Translations under genes and position numbers: made by a program
From: Hoeflea ulvae
Lineage (GTDB): Bacteria > Pseudomonadota > Alphaproteobacteria > Rhizobiales > Rhizobiaceae
Length of the DNA: 64,000 nucleotides
Reading direction: 5' to 3'
Assembly (NCBI RefSeq): GCF_026619435.1
Contig: NZ_JAOVZQ010000001.1
Location: 2,177,501 to 2,241,500, forward strand
Notes under the pieces: model-generated
The model's input: only the letters and a program-made list of their open reading frames with translations
Told to the model about the DNA's origin: nothing
Database searches by the model: none
Shown here: positions 27,267 to 34,025 of the stretch, piece after piece
How the letters are laid out: each line of letters opens with the position of its first letter
How positions within the stretch are numbered: position 1 is the first letter of the stretch

Positions 27267-27719
27267 ATGGGCACCAAGCCCTTCTGGAGAACCAAGCGGC
27301 TTGACGACATGAATGCGGCCGAGTGGGAAAGCCTCTGCGACGGCTGCGGCCGCTGCTGCCTCAACAAGCTGGAGGACTGGGACACCGGCGAGATCGTCTG
27401 GACCAATGTCGCCTGCCGGCTGCTCGACGGAAATACCTGCCGATGCAAGGACTACGCCAACCGCCAGGCCACCGTGCCCGACTGCATCGGGCTGACGCCG
27501 GACCAGGTCGACACCATCAGCTGGCTGCCGCCGACCTGCGGCTACCGGCTGGTGGCCGAGGGCAGCGATCTCTACTGGTGGCATCCGCTGGTCTCGGGCG
27601 ACGCCGAGACCGTGCACGAGGCCGGCGTGTCGGTGCGCGGCCGTACGCTGAGCGAGGTCGATATCCCGGTGGAGGATTTCGAGGATTACCTGGTCGAATG
27701 GCCGGGCGAGGAAGCCTGA
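27267..27719 (+). CDS. YcgN/UPF0260 family cysteine-cluster protein
   Basis: A 150-residue protein with a cysteine-rich [14 protein letters not shown] motif and two more cysteine groups ([15 protein letters not shown] and PDCIGLTP), typical of UPF0260 and thought to bind a metal or Fe-S cluster. The start is supported by AAAGGAAG upstream, and the sequence [24 protein letters not shown] matches family N-termini. The function is not established. Confidence 0.9.
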   Translation: MGTKPFWRTKRLDDMNAAEWESLCDGCGRCCLNKLEDWDTGEIVWTNVACRLLDGNTCRCKDYANRQATVPDCIGLTPDQVDTISWLPPTCGYRLVAEGSDLYWWHPLVSGDAETVHEAGVSVRGRTLSEVDIPVEDFEDYLVEWPGEEA

Positions 27720-27859
27720 GCGCAGGCTCGGGTAGCGGCGGAATTGACGTCGATGCCGGACCGGAGAAAAGCCGCCTGCAACAAAATGTGTCGGAACGGT
27801 GGAACCATATCCGCGCTGCCGCATTGTGACCCTGTATTGCCAAATGGAGGGTTTATCCG

Positions 27860-28021
27860 ATGATCCAGTGGATCCTGATTTTGCTTATTGTCGCAGCCGT
27901 TGCCGGCCTGCTTGGATTCGGCCGGCTCTCCGGCGCCGCGCTCTCTGGCGCCAAGCTGCTGATCGGCCTGGTGCTGGTGCTGTTCCTTCTCGCCGTCCTC
28001 GGCATTGTCGCCATCGCCTAG
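27860..28021 (+). CDS. DUF1328 family small membrane peptide
   Basis: A 53-residue protein with a strong GGAGGG ribosome site eight bases upstream. The sequence is almost wholly hydrophobic (MIQWILILLIVAAVAGLLGF, then GAALSGAKLLIGLVLVLFLL) and contains the Gly-rich GFG...SGAA motif of DUF1328 membrane peptides. Such peptides are common in Rhizobiales; stress induction is reported for relatives, but the function is unknown. A terminator follows 38 bases later. Confidence 0.85.
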   Translation: MIQWILILLIVAAVAGLLGFGRLSGAALSGAKLLIGLVLVLFLLAVLGIVAIA

Positions 28022-28059
28022 CTTAACGTTCTTCATCCTCCCAAGCTGAAGCACACCTG

Positions 28060-28092
28060 CCGCCGGAGACCCCTGGTCCCGGCGGTTTTTTT
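28060..28092 (+). terminator. Intrinsic terminator after the DUF1328 gene
   Basis: A seven-bp GC stem (CCGCCGG with CCGGCGG) and 12-base loop is followed by seven T. It ends 17 bases before the -35 box of the toxin-antitoxin promoter and isolates that operon. Confidence 0.85.
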
Positions 28093-28109
28093 GTGTTTGA
28101 GGGGTGATC

Positions 28110-28144
28110 TTGATTGTCGTCGATCTGTGAATTATATTTCACAG
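28110..28144 (+). promoter_or_regulatory. Toxin-antitoxin promoter with overlapping operator
   Basis: TTGATT (28110-28115), a 17-base spacer and TATATT (28133-28138) make a good sigma-70 promoter. The expected start of transcription is about 28145, the A of the toxin ATG, so the transcript would be leaderless. A 20-bp palindrome, CTGTGAA-N6-TTCACAG (28125-28144), covers the -10 box and ends at the start codon, which fits an autoregulatory operator. Confidence 0.75.
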
Positions 28145-28435
28145 ATGATAGAAGTTCGCCAAACAGAGGTGTTTGCGAAATGGCTTGGCAAACTGCGCGA
28201 CAGTCAAGCCAAAGCGCGAATTCTGATACGGATCAGGCGAATGACGCTGGGCAACCCAGGCGACATCAAACCGGTCGGACAGGGCGTAAGCGAACTGCGT
28301 GTTGATTATGGCCCAGGGTACCGGATTTATGTCGCCATGAAGAATGAACGGCTGGTCGTTCTTTTGTGCGGCGGAGACAAATCGCGGCAGCAGGCGGACA
28401 TCAAGATGGCATGGAAACTGGCCAAGGAGCTTTGA
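28145..28435 (+). CDS. RelE/ParE-superfamily toxin (HigB-like, addiction-module killer protein)
   Basis: A 96-residue toxin of the phage-derived Gp49/HigB-like group: FAKWLGKLRDSQAKARILIRIRR, GQGVSELRVDYGPGYRIYVA, LLCGGDKSRQQADIKMA. These proteins are mRNA interferases that act on the ribosome; the LRVDYGPGYRIY block with Arg and Tyr is the catalytic face. The start at 28145 gives the usual MIEVRQTEVFAKWL N-terminus. No Shine-Dalgarno precedes it, which agrees with a leaderless transcript. The antitoxin gene starts directly after its stop codon. Confidence 0.9.
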   Translation: MIEVRQTEVFAKWLGKLRDSQAKARILIRIRRMTLGNPGDIKPVGQGVSELRVDYGPGYRIYVAMKNERLVVLLCGGDKSRQQADIKMAWKLAKEL

Positions 28436-28726
28436 ATGACATTTGCAACCCAACCCTTTGATGCTGCTGAATTTCTCGACAGCCCCGAGATGGTGTCAGC
28501 CTATCTGGATGTAGCCCTTGCGGAAGATGATCCTGCGCTGTTTGCCGCCGCTCTCGGCGACATCGCCAAGGCGCGCGGCATGAGCGACATAGCCCGCAGC
28601 GCCGGGGTCACTCGCGAGGCGCTCTACAAGGCACTCAGCGAAAAGGGCGATCCGCGCATGTCGACCCTGTTCGGGGTGATCAAGGCGCTGGGGCTCAAGG
28701 TGAAGGTGGTGCCTGAGGGCGCGTGA
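28436..28726 (+). CDS. HTH antitoxin (addiction-module antidote, HigA-like)
   Basis: A 96-residue protein with a Cro/CI-type helix-turn-helix: ALGDIAKARGMSDIARSAGV, TREALYKALSEKGDPRMSTLF, VIKALGLKVKVVP. This is the standard antidote partner of the upstream toxin. It would neutralise the toxin and, with it, repress the promoter through the palindrome at 28125-28144. The start codon is immediately adjacent to the toxin stop. The toxin-first order is typical of higBA-like pairs. Confidence 0.92.
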   Translation: MTFATQPFDAAEFLDSPEMVSAYLDVALAEDDPALFAAALGDIAKARGMSDIARSAGVTREALYKALSEKGDPRMSTLFGVIKALGLKVKVVPEGA

Positions 28727-28771
28727 GCGGTTTCCCATACGGGCAAATCAAAAAAAATAGGAAAATAATCC

Positions 28772-28800
28772 TTGACGGTGTCACAGTGCTTTGGTAGGGT
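28772..28800 (+). promoter_or_regulatory. Candidate promoter of the GTA cluster
   Basis: TTGACG (28772-28777), a 17-base spacer and TAGGGT (28795-28800) resemble a housekeeping promoter with a good -35 and a weak -10. It is the only promoter-like pair I see between the antitoxin gene and the TerS-like gene. The expected start of transcription falls at the ATG of a 20-codon ORF. Confidence 0.45.
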
Positions 28801-28806
28801 TGTGCC

Positions 28807-28869
28807 ATGATCACGGAAATGCGCCGGAAACGGCGGGTCGGGCTAGCGGGTTCCGCTGGGCCTGTGTGA
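28807..28869 (+). CDS. Candidate 20-residue leader peptide before the GTA genes
   Basis: ATG to TGA gives MITEMRRKRRVGLAGSAGPV, a basic peptide. Its ATG lies seven bases after the -10 box of the candidate promoter, so it could be read from a leaderless transcript. A terminator-like hairpin follows about 50 bases later, before the TerS-like gene. This resembles a leader-plus-attenuator arrangement, but the peptide could equally be chance. Confidence 0.3.
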   Translation: MITEMRRKRRVGLAGSAGPV

Positions 28870-28916
28870 TCGGGATCCGGCGGGTTTGCCGTCGGACAAT
28901 AGGATATGTGCGTGAG

Positions 28917-28946
28917 GCGCCTCTGGATTTTCCGGGGCGCTTTTTT
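28917..28946 (+). terminator. Terminator-like hairpin upstream of the TerS-like gene
   Basis: GCGCC (28917-28921) pairs with GGCGC (28936-28940) and is followed directly by six T. The stem is short, so it may be leaky or conditional. It lies between the candidate promoter and the first GTA gene. Confidence 0.45.
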
Positions 28947-28988
28947 CGTGGCCTGCAGGCCGGATTTCAAAGTTTTGCGAGGTGGGCA

Positions 28989-29510
28989 ATGACCGGGATT
29001 GTTTGGATCCACGGAGCGGCGGGGCTGTGTGAGCCGGGGCCGATGACGGCGGGCGAGGCGGGGATGCTCGACCGGCTGATTGACCTGGTGCTGGCGCTGG
29101 AACCCTTCGAGATCAAGCAGCAGGCGCCCGGCGGCGCGGGTGCGCCTGATGCTGCGGGCGAGGTGACGGCCGCGGATCCGCCGTCGCCGACGCTGCTGGC
29201 CGAAAGCACCGAGCGCATGCTGACGCAGATGCGCGCCGTGCTTGACCGCGAGGCAGGCCGGCTGGGCGCCGAGGGGACGGAGGGCAAGGCGGCGGTGGAC
29301 CAGGTGGCGCTGATTGCCCGCACGCTGGAAAAGATCGACCAGATGGAACGGCTGATTGCCCAGGACCGGGCCAGCGCCGCCCGGCAGACGCTGAGCCCGG
29401 ATGAGCGGGCGCAACTCCGGCAGACCGTGCGGCAACTTATCCTCGCTGCCGCCGAGCGGCTGGCCGCGGACCGCGCCGGCGAACAGGCAGGGCCAGCGGG
29501 AAAGCGGTGA
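28989..29510 (+). CDS. Putative GTA small terminase subunit (g1-like)
   Basis: A 173-residue protein if it starts at MTGIVWIHGAAG; a later Met at 29043 (MTAGEAGMLDRLIDL) is possible. The C-terminal half is helical and acidic: LLAESTERMLTQMRAVLDRE, QVALIARTLEKIDQMERLIAQ, LSPDERAQLRQTVRQLILAA. I assign it as the small terminase by position before TerL and by this helical character, as for RcGTA gp1, and not by clear sequence identity. It would recognise DNA for headful packaging. Confidence 0.55.
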   Translation: MTGIVWIHGAAGLCEPGPMTAGEAGMLDRLIDLVLALEPFEIKQQAPGGAGAPDAAGEVTAADPPSPTLLAESTERMLTQMRAVLDREAGRLGAEGTEGKAAVDQVALIARTLEKIDQMERLIAQDRASAARQTLSPDERAQLRQTVRQLILAAAERLAADRAGEQAGPAGKR

Positions 29511-29656
29511 CGGTGATGAAGAGAGCGGGCCGGACATTCAGGAACAGGAATTTTCGGAACGGGCAGAGGTTGAAACCAAGTGACGCTCTGACAACGGGTT
29601 GGATGACGCTGCGCGTCAGAAATGTTGTGTTGATTGTTTCGGCAAAATCTCAGCCT

Positions 29657-29769
29657 CCGTCATCCCGGCCTTGAGCCGGGATCCAGCCACCACGTGTCTA
29701 CGTGGTGAAAGAGTCCTCTGACTCGGCAGACGCCGTGTCGCTGGACCCCGGATCAAGTCCGGGGTGACG
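29657..29769. repeat. Palindromic intergenic repeat, copy 1
   Basis: A 113-base element bounded by GTCATCCCGG and CCGGGGTGAC, which are near-inverted termini. Inside are CCGGC-CTTGA-GCCGG and CACCACGT-GTCT-ACGTGGTG hairpins, and at the end CCCCGGATCAAGTCCGGGG. A related copy lies at 32155-32262. This type of GTCAT(C/G)CCGG palindromic repeat is common between genes in Alphaproteobacteria. It sits in a 577-base stretch (29511-30087) that has no other convincing gene. Confidence 0.8.
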
Positions 29770-30087
29770 TAGGTGGAGGGGAAGATGACCCAACTCAGAA
29801 TAGTCCCGTGGACCAGGTGGCCGGCAGGAGAGTGACGCATGACAATCCGGTCGATGGCAGCGGCGCTGAAATGTGGGGTGTGGACGAGGCCCGGGTCAGG
29901 CCGTGCAAAGCTGGTCCGTAGCGTCCTGATCTACGCACCACAGCCACGGCGGGAGTCAAACCCCGGCAATCGGGACCGGGGTGATCAGGTCCCGGATATG
30001 CAGGATCCGGATGGCGGTCGAGATGTCTTGAAAAACAATGAGATAGAGTGGCTTCGTGACTCAGTTTCGCATGGCAACGGACTGAGC

Positions 30088-31380
30088 ATGGCGGACACAG
30101 TCGAGGCTTTGCTGGCGGCGCATCTGGCGCGGCTTGGTGATCAGGCGTTGATTGCCAATGCGCATGACTGGCAGCTTGCCGCCCGGCCCGAACAATTGCC
30201 GCCCGTTGGCGCCTGGAGGACCTGGCTGCTGATGGGCGGGCGCGGCTCGGGCAAGACCCGGGCCGGGGCCGAATGGGTGCACGCGCTAGCCACCGGCGAG
30301 ATTGCCGGGCTGGGCAGGGATGGCCGTATCGCGCTGGTGGCCGAAACCTTTGGCGACGCGCGCGAGGTGATGATTGACGGGGTGTCGGGAATTTTGGGCG
30401 TGGCGCGGGATCAGCGGCCCAGCTTCGAGGCGACGCGGCGCAGGCTGGTGTGGCCCTCGGGCGCGGTGGCGCAGATGTTTTCGTCCGAAGACCCCGATAG
30501 CCTGCGCGGGCCGCAATTTGATCTGGCCTGGTGCGACGAGCTTGGCAAATGGCGGCACCAGCGCGAGACCTGGGACATGCTGCAATTTGGCTTGCGGCTC
30601 GGGACATCGCCACGGCAGTTGGTGACGACAACGCCACGGGCGACGCCGCTGATGCTGGCGCTGGTGAAAGATGCGGCGACGCGGGTGACGCGAATCCGCA
30701 CCGAGGACAATGCGCAGCATCTGGCGGCGGGATTTCTCGACGCGATCCGGGCGCGCTATGGCGGCACCAGGCTGGGGCGGCAGGAGCTCGATGGCGAGCT
30801 GATCGCCGACCGCGAGGACGGGCTGTGGCGGCGCGACCAGATCGAGGCGCTGGTGGTGCGCAGTCACGGACTGCTGCGGCGCATCGTGGTGGCGGTTGAC
30901 CCGCCGGCAGTCAGCGAAGCCAGATATTCCTGCTGCGGAATTGTTGCTGCCGGGCTGGATGCGGAGGGCCGGGCGGTGGTGCTGGCCGATGGCTCGGTGG
31001 AGGGCGCAAGCCCATCGGCCTGGGCGGGTGCGGTGAGCCGGCTCTACCGCCGCTTTGACGCCGATTGCGTGGTGGCCGAGATCAACCAGGGCGGCGACAT
31101 GGTGGCAAGCGTGCTGCGCACCGTCGATCCCTCGCTGCCGGTCCGCACCGTGCGGGCGACACGTGGTAAATGGCTGCGCGCCGAACCGGTGGCGGCCCTT
31201 TATGAGCAGGGCAGGGTGGTTCATGCCGGGCACTTTGCCAGCCTCGAGGACCAGATGTGTGACTTCGGCCCCGACGGGCTGTCGTCAGGCCGCTCGCCCG
31301 ACCGGCTCGATGCGCTGGTCTGGGCGCTGACCGAACTGTTGCTGGGCCGAAGAGGCGCGCCGCAGATCCGGCACCTATGA
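30088..31380 (+). CDS. GTA large terminase subunit (TerL, g2)
   Basis: A 430-residue packaging motor and headful nuclease. The ATPase has Walker A GRGSGKT (51-57) in WLLMGGRGSGKTRAGAEWVH, a Walker B-like DLAWCDE (Asp150-Glu151) and the VTTTPRATPLM motif. The nuclease domain has VAVDPPAVSEA, ADCVVAEINQGGDMV and SPDRLDALVWAL with the metal-binding acids. I chose MADTVEALLAAHL as the start because it matches the GTA TerL N-terminal length. An in-frame extension to an ATG at 29839, which has a good ribosome site, is open, so a longer product cannot be excluded. Confidence 0.92.
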   Translation: MADTVEALLAAHLARLGDQALIANAHDWQLAARPEQLPPVGAWRTWLLMGGRGSGKTRAGAEWVHALATGEIAGLGRDGRIALVAETFGDAREVMIDGVSGILGVARDQRPSFEATRRRLVWPSGAVAQMFSSEDPDSLRGPQFDLAWCDELGKWRHQRETWDMLQFGLRLGTSPRQLVTTTPRATPLMLALVKDAATRVTRIRTEDNAQHLAAGFLDAIRARYGGTRLGRQELDGELIADREDGLWRRDQIEALVVRSHGLLRRIVVAVDPPAVSEARYSCCGIVAAGLDAEGRAVVLADGSVEGASPSAWAGAVSRLYRRFDADCVVAEINQGGDMVASVLRTVDPSLPVRTVRATRGKWLRAEPVAALYEQGRVVHAGHFASLEDQMCDFGPDGLSSGRSPDRLDALVWALTELLLGRRGAPQIRHL

Positions 31381-31439
31381 GGCTACAGCAGAATCGGGCA
31401 GGCTGGACGGCAGAACAGGTGATGGCGAGGGAGACGGCA

Positions 31440-32087
31440 ATGACAGCAGGTGTGACGGCGACGGACGAGGTGCTGGCCGGCTATGCCGGGCTAGGTGCTG
31501 ACTGGATCGCGCGCTCGGACGGTCTGAGCTGTGACGAAATTTACGCACCGGTGACCGATCTTCTGCCGGACGAACCCAGTCGGGTTCTCGATCTGGGCGC
31601 TGCAACCGGACGCGACGTGGCCTGGCTCGCAGCCCGCGGGCATAAGGTTGTCGCGGTTGAACCGGTCAGCGAATTGCGCGAAGCCGGGCAGCGGCTGCAC
31701 CCGCTGGAGGCGGTGGAATGGCGCGATGACCGGTTGCCGAGGCTGGAACGGATCGGCGCAAGCGAGATGTTCGACTGCGTGCTGGCCAATGGCGTGCTGC
31801 ATCATCTGGAGCCCGATGCGCAGGAAGCCTCGATCCGCCGGCTGGCCGGGATGCTCAGGCCCGGCGGGCTGCTGATTGCATCGCTCCGGCATGGCGTGGG
31901 CCCCAAAGGCAGACAAGCCTGGCCGATGGATGTCGCAGCACTTGTGACGGTGGCGCAGACAAGCGGCATGGAACTGATCCGCCGGGTCGACAAGGGCTCG
32001 GTCCAGCCGGAGAACCAGAACGCCGGGATAACCTGGACCTGGCTGGTGCTTAGGCGCGGTGAGTTGCCGGGCATGACTGACGGCTGA
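31440..32087 (+). CDS. SAM-dependent methyltransferase inserted in the GTA cluster
   Basis: A 215-residue class I methyltransferase. Motif I is SRVLDLGAATGRDVAWLAARG, motif II VVAVEPVSELREAG, motif IV FDCVLANGVLHHLEPDAQEA, and post-motif LRPGGLLIASLRHG. I chose the ATG at 31440 with GGGAGA seven bases upstream; an ATG at 31377 overlaps the TerL stop (ATGA) and is also possible. The substrate is not evident. No methyltransferase is part of the standard GTA gene order, so this is either cargo or a host factor captured by the cluster. Confidence 0.85.
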   Translation: MTAGVTATDEVLAGYAGLGADWIARSDGLSCDEIYAPVTDLLPDEPSRVLDLGAATGRDVAWLAARGHKVVAVEPVSELREAGQRLHPLEAVEWRDDRLPRLERIGASEMFDCVLANGVLHHLEPDAQEASIRRLAGMLRPGGLLIASLRHGVGPKGRQAWPMDVAALVTVAQTSGMELIRRVDKGSVQPENQNAGITWTWLVLRRGELPGMTDG

Positions 32088-32154
32088 CCTGCTGGAGAGG
32101 CTTGACCTGGATTTGACATCTTGAATCTGGTCCCTTGGGGCGAAGTTTACATCC

Positions 32155-32262
32155 GTCATGCCGGACCCCGATCCGGCATAGAGCCAGCCCAAGTCCTTGG
32201 GCTGAAGAGAGTCTCCTGGCCCGGCGGACGCCGGGTCACCCCGGATCAAGTCCGGGGTGACG
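32155..32262. repeat. Palindromic intergenic repeat, copy 2
   Basis: A 108-base element related to 29657-29769. It begins GTCATGCCGG, shares the AGAGTC...GACGCCG core, and ends with the same CCCCGGATCAAGTCCGGGGTGACG. The two copies are in the same orientation and bracket the TerL and methyltransferase genes. It lies in the 309-base gap before the portal gene, which otherwise holds only a terminator. Confidence 0.8.
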
Positions 32263-32339
32263 CTGGAAATTTGTGTCCGCCAGATCACTTCCGCGGTTTT
32301 TTGGCCCGGACCTGATCCGAGGCGAAGTGGAAAATGTTG

Positions 32340-32370
32340 GCCCCGCCTGGCTTGCCCGGCGGGGCTTTTT
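32340..32370 (+). terminator. Intrinsic terminator just upstream of the portal gene
   Basis: GCCCCGCC (32340-32347) pairs perfectly with GGCGGGGC (32358-32365) and is followed by five T. The hairpin ends 27 bases before the portal start codon, so it could stop or attenuate transcription from the terminase side. Confidence 0.75.
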
Positions 32371-32396
32371 GATTCCGGTTTTGAAAGGTGTGAGAG

Positions 32397-33575
32397 ATGG
32401 CATTCGGATTGAAGCTTCCCTGGACGCAGGCTTCGTCAGCCAAGGCACCTGCCGCCAAGAGCTGGCTGCCGGGCGCGATTGCAGCACTTGCGGGTGACGC
32501 GGTCGCGCAGTGGAGCGGGCGCAGCTACACAGCCATTGCGCGCGAAGGCTTCATGCGCAATCCGGTGGCGCATAGGGCAACACGGATGATTGCCGAAGCC
32601 GCCGCCTCGGTGCCCTGGCTGGTGTTTGACGGTGGCCGCGAGCAGGAGCGGCATCCGGTGCTGGATCTGCTGGGTCGCCCTGACCCGAATGGCGCCGGCG
32701 ACGGGTTCTTCGAGACGCTCTATGGCCATCTGGTGCTGTCGGGCAATGCCTGGATCAACCCGGTCAGCGCCGGAGGTCATTTGGCTGGGCTGCAGCTCTT
32801 GCGGCCCGACCGGATGCGGGTGATCACCGGACCGGACGGATGGCCGACGGGTTATGAGCATCAGGCCGGCGGCAGACGGCAGCGCTTTGCCGTCACGCCT
32901 GAAGAAGGGCCGGGACTGCTGCACCTGAAGCTGTTTCATCCGCTTGATGATCATCTGGGGTTTGCACCGCTGGAAGCAGCGCTGATGGCGCTCGATCTTC
33001 ACAATGCAGCGATGAACTGGAACAAGGCGCTGCTCGACAATTCCGCCCGGCCTTCAGGTGCGCTGGTCTATCAGCCCAAGGACGGCGGCAACCTGACGCC
33101 GGAGCAATATGAGCGGCTCAAGGCCGAGCTCGAGGAAGGCTATCAGGGTGCGCGCAGGGCAGGCCGCCCGATGCTGCTGGAAGGCGGGCTCGACTGGAAG
33201 GCGATGGGGCTGACGCCGCGCGACATGGATTTTGTTGAAGCCAAGAATGGGGCTGCGCGTGACATCGCGCTGGCGCTGGGTGTGCCGCCGATGCTCTTGG
33301 GCATCCCCGGCGACTTGACCTATGCCAATTACCAGGAGGCCAACCGCGCCTTTTGCCGCCTCACGGTGTTGCCGCTGGTGGCCCGCACGGCGCAAGCGCT
33401 GACAGCCTGGCTGCAACCCATTCACGGTGCGGGGCTGAAGATCGATTACGACGCCGACCGCCTGCCGGGACTGTCCGCCGAGCGCGACGGATTGTGGGCG
33501 CGGGTCGGTGCGGCGGATTTCCTCACCGACGAGGAAAAGCGGGAAGCCGTGGGATATCAGCGTGTTGCGGGCTGA
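32397..33575 (+). CDS. GTA portal protein, HK97 family (g3)
   Basis: A 392-residue portal that forms the dodecameric gate for DNA packaging at the capsid vertex. Characteristic blocks are AREGFMRNPVAHRATRMIAE, VPWLVFDGG, HPVLDLLGRPDPNGAGDGFFE, LSGNAWINPV, KLFHPLDDHLGFAPLEAA, FVEAKNGAARDIALALGVPPMLLGIPGDLTYANYQEANRA and the tail-side RLPGLSAERDGLW. It is preceded by a terminator and may have its own promoter in the gap. Confidence 0.95.
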   Translation: MAFGLKLPWTQASSAKAPAAKSWLPGAIAALAGDAVAQWSGRSYTAIAREGFMRNPVAHRATRMIAEAAASVPWLVFDGGREQERHPVLDLLGRPDPNGAGDGFFETLYGHLVLSGNAWINPVSAGGHLAGLQLLRPDRMRVITGPDGWPTGYEHQAGGRRQRFAVTPEEGPGLLHLKLFHPLDDHLGFAPLEAALMALDLHNAAMNWNKALLDNSARPSGALVYQPKDGGNLTPEQYERLKAELEEGYQGARRAGRPMLLEGGLDWKAMGLTPRDMDFVEAKNGAARDIALALGVPPMLLGIPGDLTYANYQEANRAFCRLTVLPLVARTAQALTAWLQPIHGAGLKIDYDADRLPGLSAERDGLWARVGAADFLTDEEKREAVGYQRVAG

Positions 33576-33651
33576 GCCGGATTCAAACAGGCAAGCGCAT
33601 GATTCAATCTGTGAGGCGGATATGACCGCCAGATCTGCGGGAGGCAAGGCA

Positions 33652-33972
33652 ATGCAAAGCATGGATCCCGAGCCGGCAATGCTGGCCGCCCGCGTCGCAG
33701 GCGCAGTGGCCGGTGCGCTGGTGTCGCTCGCCTACATGATGCCGAAGGGTGCGCGTGAGGCCGCGGCGCGCGCCATCGCCGGCATCGTTTCCGGCCTGGT
33801 GTTTGGCGCACCGGCGGGGGTGGCGCTGGCGCAGTGGATGGGCGTGGCGGAGCTGCTGTCTCCATCTGAAACCCTGCTGACCGGATCGGCGGCCGCCAGC
33901 ATGACCGCCTGGTGGGTGCTCGGCGCGCTGGCGCGGATTGCCGATCGGACGGGGCGCGGCCCCCGATCATAA
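33652..33972 (+). CDS. Small membrane protein of the GTA cluster (DUF6107-like)
   Basis: A 106-residue protein with about three hydrophobic stretches (ARVAGAVAGALVSLAYMM, AIAGIVSGLVFGAPAGVAL, AASMTAWWVLGALARIA). The start is supported by a strong GGGAGG seven bases upstream; an ATG 30 bases earlier is weaker. From memory it corresponds to the DUF6107 proteins that lie between portal and protease in Rhizobiales GTA clusters. The role is unknown; a holin-like membrane role is only a guess. Confidence 0.65.
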   Translation: MQSMDPEPAMLAARVAGAVAGALVSLAYMMPKGAREAAARAIAGIVSGLVFGAPAGVALAQWMGVAELLSPSETLLTGSAAASMTAWWVLGALARIADRTGRGPRS

Positions 33973-34025
33973 ACGCTGCGCGCGGCGCGACAAAAAAACA
34001 CTTCGACAACATCAAGGACAACACC

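Noticed and set aside
29516..29670. Short ORF after the TerS-like gene (about 50 codons)
   Set aside because: It runs into the palindromic repeat, has no ribosome site and no resemblance to known proteins.
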